Both the position numbers and the translations under genes were made by a program. Positions 17,334 to 25,632 of a stretch of DNA of 64,000 bases are shown piece by piece (position 1 is the first letter of the stretch; every line of letters begins with the position of its first letter). Below the pieces are notes generated by a model, which made no database searches, had not been told where the DNA came from, and saw only the letters and a program-made list of their open reading frames with translations. This DNA comes from an uncultured Latescibacterota bacterium (GTDB lineage Bacteria > Latescibacterota > UBA2968): positions 2,713,339 through 2,777,338 of the forward strand of contig OX638329.1 in NCBI GenBank assembly GCA_951812755.1. The letters run 5' to 3'.

Positions 17334-17517
17334 AACGTCATGTGTGACTTTGAAATAATGGTGAAGAAAACAAGCAATCAGTGGTCAGCAGTCAGAAAAA
17401 CAAGGGTTTTAGAGCCGTCATTGCGGCAGGGTGTTAGCCGCAATCCAGTGGTTTTGACTTTCTTATATTTGTTTATCGGTATTACTATATGGCGGTTTTG
17501 AAGTCACACATCACGTT
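17334..17517. mobile_element. 184-bp MITE-like element with a palindromic repeat inside
   Basis: AACGTCATGTGTGACTT (17334-17350) and AAGTCACACATCACGTT (17501-17517) are inverted with one mismatch in 17. CTTTTA occurs directly outside both ends (17328-17333, 17518-17523) and can be read as a 6- to 8-bp target duplication because the ends share further A residues. A copy of the GTCATTGCGGC...GCCGCAATCCAG repeat lies inside near 17417-17452. It separates the two 111-bp direct repeats, which suggests insertion into, or duplication around, this site. Confidence 0.65.
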
Positions 17518-17551
17518 CTTTTAAATAGTTAAAAGCATCTCCTATTGGCAT

Positions 17552-17662
17552 GACGATAGGAATAGCGATTGTCATTGCGGCATGTTTTTAGCCGCCACGC
17601 GCACGCCGAAGGCATGGCGAAGCCACACCACAACGCCAGTAATCCAGTGTCTTTTATTCTTT
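17552..17662. repeat. 111-bp direct repeat, copy 2
   Basis: Matches 17221-17331 over its full length. It ends 32 bases before the start codon of the alcohol dehydrogenase gene, so that gene's promoter may lie in or beyond the repeat. Confidence 0.8.
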
Positions 17663-17694
17663 CCCACCTTTAATTGACATTATAGGAGCAAAAA

Positions 17695-18762
17695 ATGAAA
17701 GCAGCTATTCTCCACAAACCCCATACTCGTGTTTCTGTCGAGGATGTGGATATCGAATCTCCCCATGAGGGAGAAGTGCTTCTCGATATCGTGGGTGCGG
17801 GCGTTTGTCACAGCGATTATCATTATGTGGATGGGCACGTAAAGCCTCGCGCACTTCCCCTGGTTATGGGGCATGAGGGCGCGGGTATCGTCAGAGAGGT
17901 CGGTCCTGGTGTGACCAGTGTTCAGGTTGGTGATAAGATTGTTTTGTCTCTCGATGCGATGTGCGGCTATTGCCGGAATTGTAGCGAGGGTAGCCCCGCG
18001 CTTTGTGAGACACATCAAGGGGGTGTGCCGAGTCGAATTTCCAAGAATGGGACGATTTATCACCACGGGCGGCCCACATATACCGAGCAGTCGGTTGTTT
18101 TGGCAGATGCGTGTGTAAAGGTGCCGGATGATACAGATCTTCGGATAGCGTGTTTGATTAGTTGTGGGGTGATTACGGGTATTGGTGCTGTGGTGAATCG
18201 CGCAAAGGTGGAAGCGGGCGCGACAATGGCTGTGTTCGGCTGTGGGGGTGTTGGTCTGAATGTTATTCAGGGGGGTGTTCTGGCTTCGGCTGGAAAGATT
18301 ATCGCTGTGGATAAGGTGCCGTATAAGCTGGAGTTGGCGGAACAGTTTGGGGCGACGCATTTTGTGAATGCGGATAGGGAGGATCCGGTTCAGCGGATCA
18401 GGGAGATTACGGGTGGTGGGGCGGATTATGCGTTTGAGGTCGTCGGGTTTCCCGCGCTTGTGAGGCAGGCGTTCGCGTCGGTTCGGATGACTGGAGCCGC
18501 AATTGTGGTGGGGGTGCAGCCGACGGGAGAGGATATATCTGTCGATGGTGCAGATCTTTTGCGCGATCGCGCCATTATGGGTTCGTGGCACGGAGCTGCT
18601 CGCGCCCGCGTTGATTTTTTGTGGATTCTGGATCTCTATCGGCAGGGGAAGATTAAATTGGACGAGTTGATATCGCGCTTCCGCCCGCTGGATGAGATCA
18701 ATGAGGCGTTTGAAGATATGGTTCAGGGGAAAGTGGCGCGCACGGTGCTTGTATTTGATTGA
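17695..18762 (+). CDS. Zinc-dependent alcohol dehydrogenase (MDR superfamily)
   Basis: A 355-residue medium-chain dehydrogenase. Catalytic-zinc ligands are Cys38 (GVCHSDYH) and His60-Glu61 (MGHEGAG). The structural-zinc lobe is complete: Cys90, Cys93, Cys96 and Cys104. The Rossmann motif is FGCGGVGLN, followed by an Asp in IIAVDK, which favours NAD over NADP. The family oxidises alcohols or reduces aldehydes; overall pattern is nearer class III/glutathione-type enzymes than sorbitol dehydrogenases, but the substrate is not fixed. TATAGGAGCAAAAA precedes ATG 17695. It stands alone, flanked by repeats on both sides. Confidence 0.92.
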   Translation: MKAAILHKPHTRVSVEDVDIESPHEGEVLLDIVGAGVCHSDYHYVDGHVKPRALPLVMGHEGAGIVREVGPGVTSVQVGDKIVLSLDAMCGYCRNCSEGSPALCETHQGGVPSRISKNGTIYHHGRPTYTEQSVVLADACVKVPDDTDLRIACLISCGVITGIGAVVNRAKVEAGATMAVFGCGGVGLNVIQGGVLASAGKIIAVDKVPYKLELAEQFGATHFVNADREDPVQRIREITGGGADYAFEVVGFPALVRQAFASVRMTGAAIVVGVQPTGEDISVDGADLLRDRAIMGSWHGAARARVDFLWILDLYRQGKIKLDELISRFRPLDEINEAFEDMVQGKVARTVLVFD

Positions 18763-18787
18763 GATGGTTTGTTAGTCTCGCGGTGCA

Positions 18788-19054
18788 GGAGTGACGAGCG
18801 ATGGGTGTCATTGCGGCATGGTGTTGAGCCGCCACGCGCAGCACAACGCCAGTAATCCAGTCTATCGGAAAAATATATCAGCAAATTTTTTTGAAAGACC
18901 ATGAGTACTCTTTCAAATAAGTTTCGTGTCTAAACCCACTGGACTCCGGCCTGCGCCGGAGTGACGAACAGCGGTTGTCATTGCGGCATGCTTTAAGCCG
19001 CAATCCAGTCTATCGAAAAAACATATCAACAAATTTTTTTGACAGAGCAATGAG
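18788..19054. repeat. Two tandem copies of a ~100-bp intergenic repeat
   Basis: GGAGTGACGA...GTGTCATTGCGGCATG...AATCCAGTCTATCGGAAAAATATATCAGCAAATTTTTTTGA at 18788-18905 is repeated with small changes at about 18958-19054. Each copy contains the GCGGC...GCCGC palindromic core, and copy 1 has an insertion between the arms like that in the 17.2-kb copies. The interval 18763-19068, which holds the region upstream of hsdM, contains nothing else I can identify. Confidence 0.7.
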
Positions 19055-19068
19055 CTAAAGGACTTAAA

Positions 19069-21504
19069 ATGGCTTTGAAGAAATCCCAACTCTATTCATC
19101 ACTCTGGCAAAGCTGCGATGAGTTGCGCGGTGGTATGGATGCCTCGCAGTACAAGGACTATGTCCTGACACTGCTATTCATGAAATACATCTCGGACAGG
19201 TACGCAGGTGATCCAGACGCGCTCATTGAAGTGCCTCCTGAGGGTGGTTTTGCCGATATGGTGAAGTTGAAGGGCGACAAGGAGATCGGTGATAAGATCA
19301 ACAAAATCATCGGTAAACTTGCCGAGGCCAACGAACTTCAGGGTGTCATTGATCAGGCTGACTTCAACGACGAGAGCAAACTGGGTGCGGGTAAGGAGAT
19401 GCAGGACCGACTGTCGAAGTTGGTCGCCATATTCGAGGGCCTTGACCTGCGCGGCAATAGAGCGGAGGGCGATGATCTGTTGGGCGATGCTTACGAGTAC
19501 TTGATGATGCACTTTGCCACCGAGTCCGGTAAGAGCAAGGGGCAGTTTTACACGCCGTCAGAGGTGTCGCGGATTATGGCGAAGGTGGTTGGCATTGGAC
19601 CGGACACTCGTCAGGACGAGACGATTTACGACCCGACTTGCGGCTCTGGCTCGCTGTTGCTCAAGGCCGCGGACGAGGCACCAAATGGCATCACGATCTA
19701 CGGACAGGAGATGGACAATGCCACATGGTCGCTCGCACGGATGAATATGATTCTGCACGGTCATGAGACAGCCGAGTTGTATAACGGCAATACGCTGGCT
19801 GCCCCGTATTTCAAAAATCCTTATGACAAGCTCAGGGCCTTTGATTTTGCGGTTGCCAATCCGCCTTTTTCCGCCAAGGCGTGGTCCAGTGGTCTCAATC
19901 CAGAGCACGATGAGTACGGGCGCTTTGAGTACGGTATCCCTCCGGCAAAGAATGGCGACTACGCCTTTCTCCTGCACCTTATTACATCGCTCAAGAGCAG
20001 AGGCAAGGGGGCGATCATTCTACCTCACGGCGTATTGTTCCGCGGCAATAAGGAGGCGGATATCCGCAGAAATCTCATCCAGCGCGGTTTTATCAAAGGC
20101 ATTATTGGTCTGCCGGCTAACCTGTTCTACGGCACTGGTATTCCCGCGTGTATTCTGGTCATCGATAAGGAGAACTCGCATGCCCGCACGGGTATTTTTA
20201 TGATTGATGCGAGTAAGGGGTTTCTCAAGGATGGCAATAAGAACCGCTTGCGCGCGCAGGATATACACCGGATCGTCGATGTGTTCAATAAGCAGATTGA
20301 GGTGCCGCGCTATTCCCGCATGGTGCCGGTGGCTGAGATTGCCAGTCCTGCTAATGACTACAATCTCAATATCCCGCGTTATATTGATTCCAGTGACCAG
20401 GAAGATCTGCACGATCTCGACGCGCATCTGCATGGTGGTATCCCAGACCGCGATCTGAATGCGCTCGGTGCTTATTGGGAGGTTTTTCCTTCGCTGCGCC
20501 AGGCGTTATTTGTCGGCAATGGCCGTGCGGGCTATAGCGAGGCCCGGGTTGATACGGTGAAGGATGCTATTCTTGACCACGACGAGTTTAAGTGTTATAT
20601 GAAGCAGGTTTCGGATGTACTGGATGGTTGGCGGGAGGCCCACGAGCCGCTCCTCAAGAGTCTTGAGAAGGGTAACAATCCCAAGGAAATCATCCACACC
20701 TTGTCGGAAGACCTGCTTAAGCGTTTTTCTAATCTGCCGCTGCTCGACACTTACGATATTTACCAGAGGCTGATGGACTACTGGGATGAGGTTATGCAGG
20801 ATGATGTATATCTCATTGCCGACGATGGTTGGACCGAAGCAACCAAACCGCGCGGGATTATTGAGGATAAGGAAAAGAAGATCAAAGAGACGCCGGATTT
20901 GACCATCAAGCGTACGAAGTATAAAATGGACCTGATTCCTCCAAGGTTGATCGTCGCGAGCTACTTCGCTACAGAGCAGGCGACCATTGAGGCACTACAA
21001 GCAGATCAAGAGGCTGCTGCCCGCGAGTTGGAGGAATTTGTCGAAGAACACACGGGCGAGGATGGTTTGCTGCAGGATGCCGCCAATGACAAAGGCAAGG
21101 TTACTAAGACTGGAGTGACGACGCGGCTTAAGCTCATTCGGGACGAGCCGGATAGTGATGAGGAACGGGATGCTCTCACGCACTGTCTGGATCTGATTGG
21201 CGTTGAGTCCAGGGCGAGTAAGGCTGTGCGGGATAATCAGTCTGCGCTGGATCAAAAGGTGCTGGTCCAGTACTCAAAACTCACCGAGTCCGAGATCAAG
21301 ACGCTGGTGGTTGAGGACAAGTGGTTCGTAAGCATACAGGCGGATATTCAGGAAGAGGTACAGCGGCTTACACAGAAGCTCACCGGACGTATTAAGGAAT
21401 TAGACGAGCGCTACGCCCGACCACTTCCGGAGTTGGAGCGGGAGGTGGATGTTTTTAGCGCGAAGGTCGAGGGACATTTGAAGAAGATGGGGATCGTGCT
21501 GTAA
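19069..21504 (+). CDS. hsdM: Type I restriction-modification DNA methyltransferase subunit HsdM
   Basis: An 811-residue N6-adenine methyltransferase subunit. The N-terminal HsdM helical domain (LWQSCDELRGGMDASQYKDY) is followed by SAM motif I (YDPTCGSGSLLLKA, near 195) and catalytic motif IV NPPF (FAVANPPFSAKAW). A long coiled C-terminal extension beyond residue 520 makes it larger than the ~500-residue minimal HsdM, as in several type I families. It methylates the target adenine together with HsdS and is required for restriction with HsdR (28433). AAAGGACTTAAA precedes ATG 19069. The stop codon at 21502-21504 abuts a truncated mobile repeat. The gene appears intact. Confidence 0.95.
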   Translation: MALKKSQLYSSLWQSCDELRGGMDASQYKDYVLTLLFMKYISDRYAGDPDALIEVPPEGGFADMVKLKGDKEIGDKINKIIGKLAEANELQGVIDQADFNDESKLGAGKEMQDRLSKLVAIFEGLDLRGNRAEGDDLLGDAYEYLMMHFATESGKSKGQFYTPSEVSRIMAKVVGIGPDTRQDETIYDPTCGSGSLLLKAADEAPNGITIYGQEMDNATWSLARMNMILHGHETAELYNGNTLAAPYFKNPYDKLRAFDFAVANPPFSAKAWSSGLNPEHDEYGRFEYGIPPAKNGDYAFLLHLITSLKSRGKGAIILPHGVLFRGNKEADIRRNLIQRGFIKGIIGLPANLFYGTGIPACILVIDKENSHARTGIFMIDASKGFLKDGNKNRLRAQDIHRIVDVFNKQIEVPRYSRMVPVAEIASPANDYNLNIPRYIDSSDQEDLHDLDAHLHGGIPDRDLNALGAYWEVFPSLRQALFVGNGRAGYSEARVDTVKDAILDHDEFKCYMKQVSDVLDGWREAHEPLLKSLEKGNNPKEIIHTLSEDLLKRFSNLPLLDTYDIYQRLMDYWDEVMQDDVYLIADDGWTEATKPRGIIEDKEKKIKETPDLTIKRTKYKMDLIPPRLIVASYFATEQATIEALQADQEAAARELEEFVEEHTGEDGLLQDAANDKGKVTKTGVTTRLKLIRDEPDSDEERDALTHCLDLIGVESRASKAVRDNQSALDQKVLVQYSKLTESEIKTLVVEDKWFVSIQADIQEEVQRLTQKLTGRIKELDERYARPLPELEREVDVFSAKVEGHLKKMGIVL

Positions 21505-21606
21505 CTGATGTTACACATATCTGGGTGTTTTTGTCATGCTGAGCGGAGTGGAACGGAGCCGAAGCATCTGTTCCACCTGCGATAGCAGAAAATGACCTGC
21601 TATCGC
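21505..21606. repeat. Truncated inverted copy of the 7-bp-duplication element, plus hairpin
   Basis: CTGATGTTACACA at 21505 and the following GTTTTTGTCATGCTGAGCGG-type sequence match the end of the elements at 6416 and 15640 in reverse orientation. The distal end is missing. GCGATAGCAG (21579-21588) and CTGCTATCGC (21597-21606) form a perfect 10-bp hairpin with an 8-base loop, just upstream of the next gene's ribosome site. It begins immediately after the hsdM stop codon. Confidence 0.7.
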
Positions 21607-21631
21607 TGTGATCAAACGAAGGAGTAATAAC

Positions 21632-22477
21632 ATGTCAGTCTCAAATACGATAAATCTTCCAAAGGTTCAATTTGGACAATATCAGATCAGTCGTCTCATT
21701 ATGGGTGACAATCCGATCTACGGGTATGCACATTTCAATCAGTTGCTCTCGGAGCACCAGAAAGAAGCCAATACATCTGATCAGGTTATGGCAACTTTGC
21801 GTCGCGCAGAAGAAGTGGGTATTAATGCCTGGCAAAATACGCTTACCGAACGCTCGGCTGCCGATCTTCAGCGTTACCGGGATGGGGGAGGTACGATCCA
21901 TTATTTCTGTCTCAGCAGGGGAGGACACTGGTATGACGATCCCTCACTGATCGATGAAGCCGCCAAACACGGTCCCATTGGCATGGCGCCCCATGGAAGT
22001 GGTGTTGCAGGACGGTGCTTTCAGGAGAATCGTCTGGACTATCTTCGAGATATTCTCAAGCGTATTCGCGACACGGGGGTTATGGTCGGTCTATCGGTAC
22101 ACAATCCCCGCATTATTGAGATTGCCGAAGAAGAGGACTGGGATATCGACTATTATATGACTGCGCTGTATTATTTGCAGGGCGCACGCGAAGAATTTGA
22201 ACAAAAATTTGGTCATCAACCCCTGAGTGAAATCTATCTCCGCGAACACCGAGATCGCATGTGTGGTATTATTCGCAGTACTGATAAGCCGTGCATCGCT
22301 TTCAAAGTCCTCGCTGCCGGACGCGCTATTAACTCGAAAAACCAGATCCGCGAGGAATTTGATTTTACGCTAAAAAATATCAAATCCAATGATGTTCTTC
22401 TAGTGGGGATGTATCAAAAGTTCAACGACCAACTCGGCGAAAATGCGGTGATGATAGCTGAGCTGTGTCAGGGGTAG
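21632..22477 (+). CDS. TIM-barrel-like hypothetical protein lodged between hsdM and hsdS
   Basis: A 281-residue soluble protein. It opens with a beta strand and LIMGDNPIYGYAHF. Later segments alternate strand and helix as in a TIM barrel, with GPIGMAPHGS, MVGLSVHNP, IDYYMTALYYL and IAFKVLAAGRAI; the last two resemble late strands of aldo-keto-reductase-like or (beta/alpha)8 oxidoreductase folds. No clear catalytic tetrad can be assigned. GAAGGAG precedes ATG 21632; an earlier in-frame GTG at 21608 is less likely. It interrupts the normal hsdM-hsdS order and has no evident link to restriction, so it looks like cargo of a rearrangement. Confidence 0.65.
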   Translation: MSVSNTINLPKVQFGQYQISRLIMGDNPIYGYAHFNQLLSEHQKEANTSDQVMATLRRAEEVGINAWQNTLTERSAADLQRYRDGGGTIHYFCLSRGGHWYDDPSLIDEAAKHGPIGMAPHGSGVAGRCFQENRLDYLRDILKRIRDTGVMVGLSVHNPRIIEIAEEEDWDIDYYMTALYYLQGAREEFEQKFGHQPLSEIYLREHRDRMCGIIRSTDKPCIAFKVLAAGRAINSKNQIREEFDFTLKNIKSNDVLLVGMYQKFNDQLGENAVMIAELCQG

Positions 22478-22578
22478 TTGAGTTTGAGGCGGCTGAGGAC
22501 TACCGGCAACAGAGATACTGTCGAGGTTCACCGAAGCGTTCAGTGCGAAGGTTGAGAACGTTTGAAGATGGGGATGAT

Positions 22579-23493
22579 ATGGAGATGAGTGCTATAACAA
22601 TACAAACTAAGTCGCTGTCTAATCCCAGTGGCTATAGTGGTGAACGGCAGACGTACAAAAACACAGACATTGGCGTGCTTCCCGCAGACTGGGATTGTAG
22701 TCGTTTGGGCGATTTGACTATGCGTGTGGGCAGTGGCATAACCCCCACAGGTGGGGAGCGTGTTTATGTATCGGAAGGTCGTCCGTTTCTACGAAGCCAA
22801 AACGTGGGATGGGGAGTATTAGACCTGCACGACCTCGCATTTATCACAGATGAGACACATGCATTGTTTGCCGCGAGCGAAATCAAAGAAGGGGATGTAT
22901 TGCTCAACATCACAGGTGCATCGATTGGACGCAGCGCAATCGCCGATATTACAGTCGCTCGTGGGAATGTAAATCAGCATGTCTGTGAGATTCGCCCGGA
23001 TCCAAAGCGGCTTGATTCGAAGTTCCTGAATAGTTATTTGCTCTCTGTGGCAGGTCAAAGGCAGATTGACAACTTTCAGGCAGGTGGAAATCGGCAAGGT
23101 CTTAACTACAGTCAAATTCGTTCGTTTTTGATTCCACTACCTTCTCTCCGTGAACAATGCGCCATCGCCGAGGCGTTGTCGGATGTGGATGGATTACTCA
23201 CGGCATTGGAGGAACTGATCGCCAAAAAGCGAGCCATCAAGCAGGCCGCTATGCAGCAACTTCTCACCGGCAAGACCCGACTACTAGGATTTGCCGGGGC
23301 ATCATCGGAAGTGTGTACTGCGCCGTCTAGATGCAATCGGACAGATATAGGGGGCATAGGTGTTGTTCCAGAGGGTTGGCATATCATTAGTCTCGGGGAT
23401 GTTTGTAGAATTCAAACCGGGAAGAGAGATGGGAACTTCAGGGTCTTCAAGTGGTCCCAATTCGAACTCAGTGCTTGTGCCAACGTGGGTTGA
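22579..23493 (+). pseudogene. hsdS: Type I specificity subunit HsdS, truncated in its second recognition domain
   Basis: The first target-recognition domain is complete (about 22630-23160: TDIGVLPADWDCSRLGDLT to the LNYSQIRSFLIPLPSLREQ boundary), followed by the central helical spacer (AIAEALSDVDGLLTALEELI). The second domain begins normally (GVVPEGWHIISLGDVCRIQ) but stops matching after TGKRDGN near 23435; the remaining 18 residues are an out-of-frame read into qatB. A full HsdS has about 400 or more residues. The start is uncertain: ATG 22579 or 22585, with a GTG at 22465 also in frame. It may survive as a half-HsdS that dimerises, but it looks broken by the qat junction. Confidence 0.85.
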
Positions 23494-24274
23494 TGAGCCG
23501 GGTACCACCGTGCCCTTGCCGGACGGTACAGAGGATCAAGGTAATCAGCATGATGCGTCACCGCGACCAGCAATTGAGCCAGCTCCGCTACCAGCTCGAT
23601 TTCGAGGTGCGCGGAGGAATTTCACGGCGTTTGCAAAATCAGGGGGAAATAATCAAGGGGCTCTGCGGCGTGCCGTGCGTGACTATGTGCGTTTGGGAAG
23701 CGGTGGAAGTGATAGAGCAACGCGACGAATGGGTGCCTCGCGTGCGACTGCTGAAAGAATGCTCGGAGTATTCCGAGAATTCCAGCGGAACGGCATTGAT
23801 CCGACCCTACAGCGGCATAATCTGGAAAATCTGGCTGGACGCCCCGCTGTGGATGTATTTATCGGGCTCACCGATGTCATTTGTCTGGATGGTGGGTCAA
23901 TTGATGAAGGTATCGCGCGTGATGCTTGGCTGGAAACAATTGTCGATATAGACCAACTTGGAATTGAGATTTTGGATGATTTATCAACTGAACATATTGA
24001 GGAAGTTTTTCTGGCATTCGTCGCGCACGCGATCGAAACACGGGTGTATCAGGATATTGGATTAAACGGATTCCAAACGGCTGAAGACCTGTCGACTATC
24101 GAGGCATTTGAAGCTCAGTTCCATGATTATATCCGACGCGCAGTGCGCGATGCCTTTTCGTCTGATCTCATCAGCCTGTCCAATTTGTCTGATCAAGACA
24201 TTTCGAACATCGTGAATGAGACATATCGGAATGCTTGGGATCTTCTTGAAGCATGGGGTGACATCAAGGAATGA
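23429..24274 (+). CDS. qatB: QatB-like component of a Qat anti-phage cluster
   Basis: A 281-residue protein beginning MGTSGSSSGPNSNSVLVPTW, then a Pro-rich linker and FRGARRNF...RRAVRDYVRLGSGGSDRATRR. This N-terminal pattern matches my recollection of QatB proteins. The C-terminal half is helical, with no catalytic motif. Qat systems (QatA ATPase, QatB, QueC-like QatC, TatD-like QatD) protect against phages. The ATG at 23429 lies inside the residual hsdS frame, marking the junction. qatC overlaps its stop by four bases (ATGA). No qatA precedes it. Identification rests on the N-terminus plus the diagnostic qatC-qatD neighbours. Confidence 0.8.
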   Translation: MGTSGSSSGPNSNSVLVPTWVDEPGTTVPLPDGTEDQGNQHDASPRPAIEPAPLPARFRGARRNFTAFAKSGGNNQGALRRAVRDYVRLGSGGSDRATRRMGASRATAERMLGVFREFQRNGIDPTLQRHNLENLAGRPAVDVFIGLTDVICLDGGSIDEGIARDAWLETIVDIDQLGIEILDDLSTEHIEEVFLAFVAHAIETRVYQDIGLNGFQTAEDLSTIEAFEAQFHDYIRRAVRDAFSSDLISLSNLSDQDISNIVNETYRNAWDLLEAWGDIKE

Positions 24275-25632
24275 GACGACACAGCATTATAGCACGGCTA
24301 GGGCCAGCAGATACATCGCGAATTAGGGTTCAAGAACCCGGCTCTGAGGTAACGCAGATTCATTTTATCGATGGTAACGGACGGCTTGGTTTCGGGCTCG
24401 GGCAAATGGTTGATCAATTAGGTGATTGCTCCATACGTCCGACTGATACCGCGCTCGATTTGGCTCTATTGGCTGCAATGGTGACGGCTGCTGATACACG
24501 GCTATCACGAGCGACCGAAGCACAGGATAGCTGGACACGCGAAATAGACCTGTATGTACCTGTGTGTAATCCGGACCTCTGGAAAACTGCGAGTGGCCTA
24601 ATTGTAAGGATGCTGAGTTTCCTTACAGGAGACCGTTGGCGCGTCTTTTTCCGAGCACGTCATCAAGATTATCGACAGATCATCAAGACCAGGACAGAAC
24701 TGTTTCCCCCGACATTCGACTGCCTGTGTCTGTTCTCGGGGGGACTCGATAGTTTTGTTGGGGCAATCGACTTACTGTCTGACGGCGCGAAGCCGCTTTT
24801 TGTCGGTCATTACTGGGACTCAAGCACTAGTTCTTCGCAGGAGATATGCGCTGAGCAACTGGGAAAAGTGTATGGAGATTTGGCAACCCGCTATGTGCGT
24901 GCTCGTGTAGGATTTCCTAAGAATCTCGTCCGAGATTCCAAGCCTGAGGAAACAACCAGAGGCCGCTCATTCCTATTCTTCGCGTTGGCGGCGTTAGCCG
25001 CGAGTGGTTTCGATAGGGATAAGACCGTGTACGTACCGGAAAACGGTCTTATTTCCTTGAATGTACCACTTGATCCATTGCGGATCGGTGCTTGGAGCAC
25101 ACGCACTACGCATCCTTTTTACATGGCAAGGTGGGCGGACCTGTTACGCCTCCTCGACATGGCAATAACATGGCAGAATCCATACCGCTTCCTAACAAAA
25201 GGAGAAATGCTGTCTGAGTGTGCTAACACGCCTTTTCTTGAGCGTCATTTGACGGAAACAATATCATGCTCGTCATTTACAAAGGCGCGGTGGAAGAAGT
25301 TGCCTCACCAACATTGTGGCTATTGCATGCCATGTCTTATACGGCACTGCGCGATCATGCACGCATTTGGAAATGATCCAACGCCCTATACGTTAGGGAA
25401 TTTGGGAACTCGCCCTCTAAACTCAAATAAAGCCGAAGGCCAGGATATTAGATCATTTCAGTTGATGTCACAACGATTAGCACAGCACCCAGAACTAGCC
25501 CGATTCTTGATCTGGAAATCTGGTCCGATGTCGGACTATTCCGATCAAGAAATTGCGAAATATGAGGCTGTCTTCGTGCGGGGAATCGCGGAAGTTGGAG
25601 CAATTTTGGATAGGGTGTTGGTCAGGCCATGA
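24271..25632 (+). CDS. qatC: QatC, QueC-like PP-loop enzyme
   Basis: A 453-residue PP-loop ATP pyrophosphatase-type protein. The nucleotide-binding motif FSGGLDSF starts near residue 155. A zinc-type cysteine cluster near the C-terminus (Cys333, Cys349, Cys352, Cys355, in HCGYCMPC) matches QueC (7-cyano-7-deazaguanine synthase). The protein is about twice the length of QueC because of an N-terminal ~150-residue region, as expected of QatC. No other queuosine genes are adjacent, so a defence role is favoured over tRNA modification. It overlaps qatB and qatD by four bases each, giving tight coupling. Key motifs are intact. Confidence 0.88.
   Translation: MRRHSIIARLGPADTSRIRVQEPGSEVTQIHFIDGNGRLGFGLGQMVDQLGDCSIRPTDTALDLALLAAMVTAADTRLSRATEAQDSWTREIDLYVPVCNPDLWKTASGLIVRMLSFLTGDRWRVFFRARHQDYRQIIKTRTELFPPTFDCLCLFSGGLDSFVGAIDLLSDGAKPLFVGHYWDSSTSSSQEICAEQLGKVYGDLATRYVRARVGFPKNLVRDSKPEETTRGRSFLFFALAALAASGFDRDKTVYVPENGLISLNVPLDPLRIGAWSTRTTHPFYMARWADLLRLLDMAITWQNPYRFLTKGEMLSECANTPFLERHLTETISCSSFTKARWKKLPHQHCGYCMPCLIRHCAIMHAFGNDPTPYTLGNLGTRPLNSNKAEGQDIRSFQLMSQRLAQHPELARFLIWKSGPMSDYSDQEIAKYEAVFVRGIAEVGAILDRVLVRP

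Noticed and set aside
17238-17501. 87-residue plus-strand reading frame in the amidase-dehydrogenase spacer
   Set aside because: It lies across a repeat and a MITE-like element, has no ribosome site and encodes no recognisable protein.
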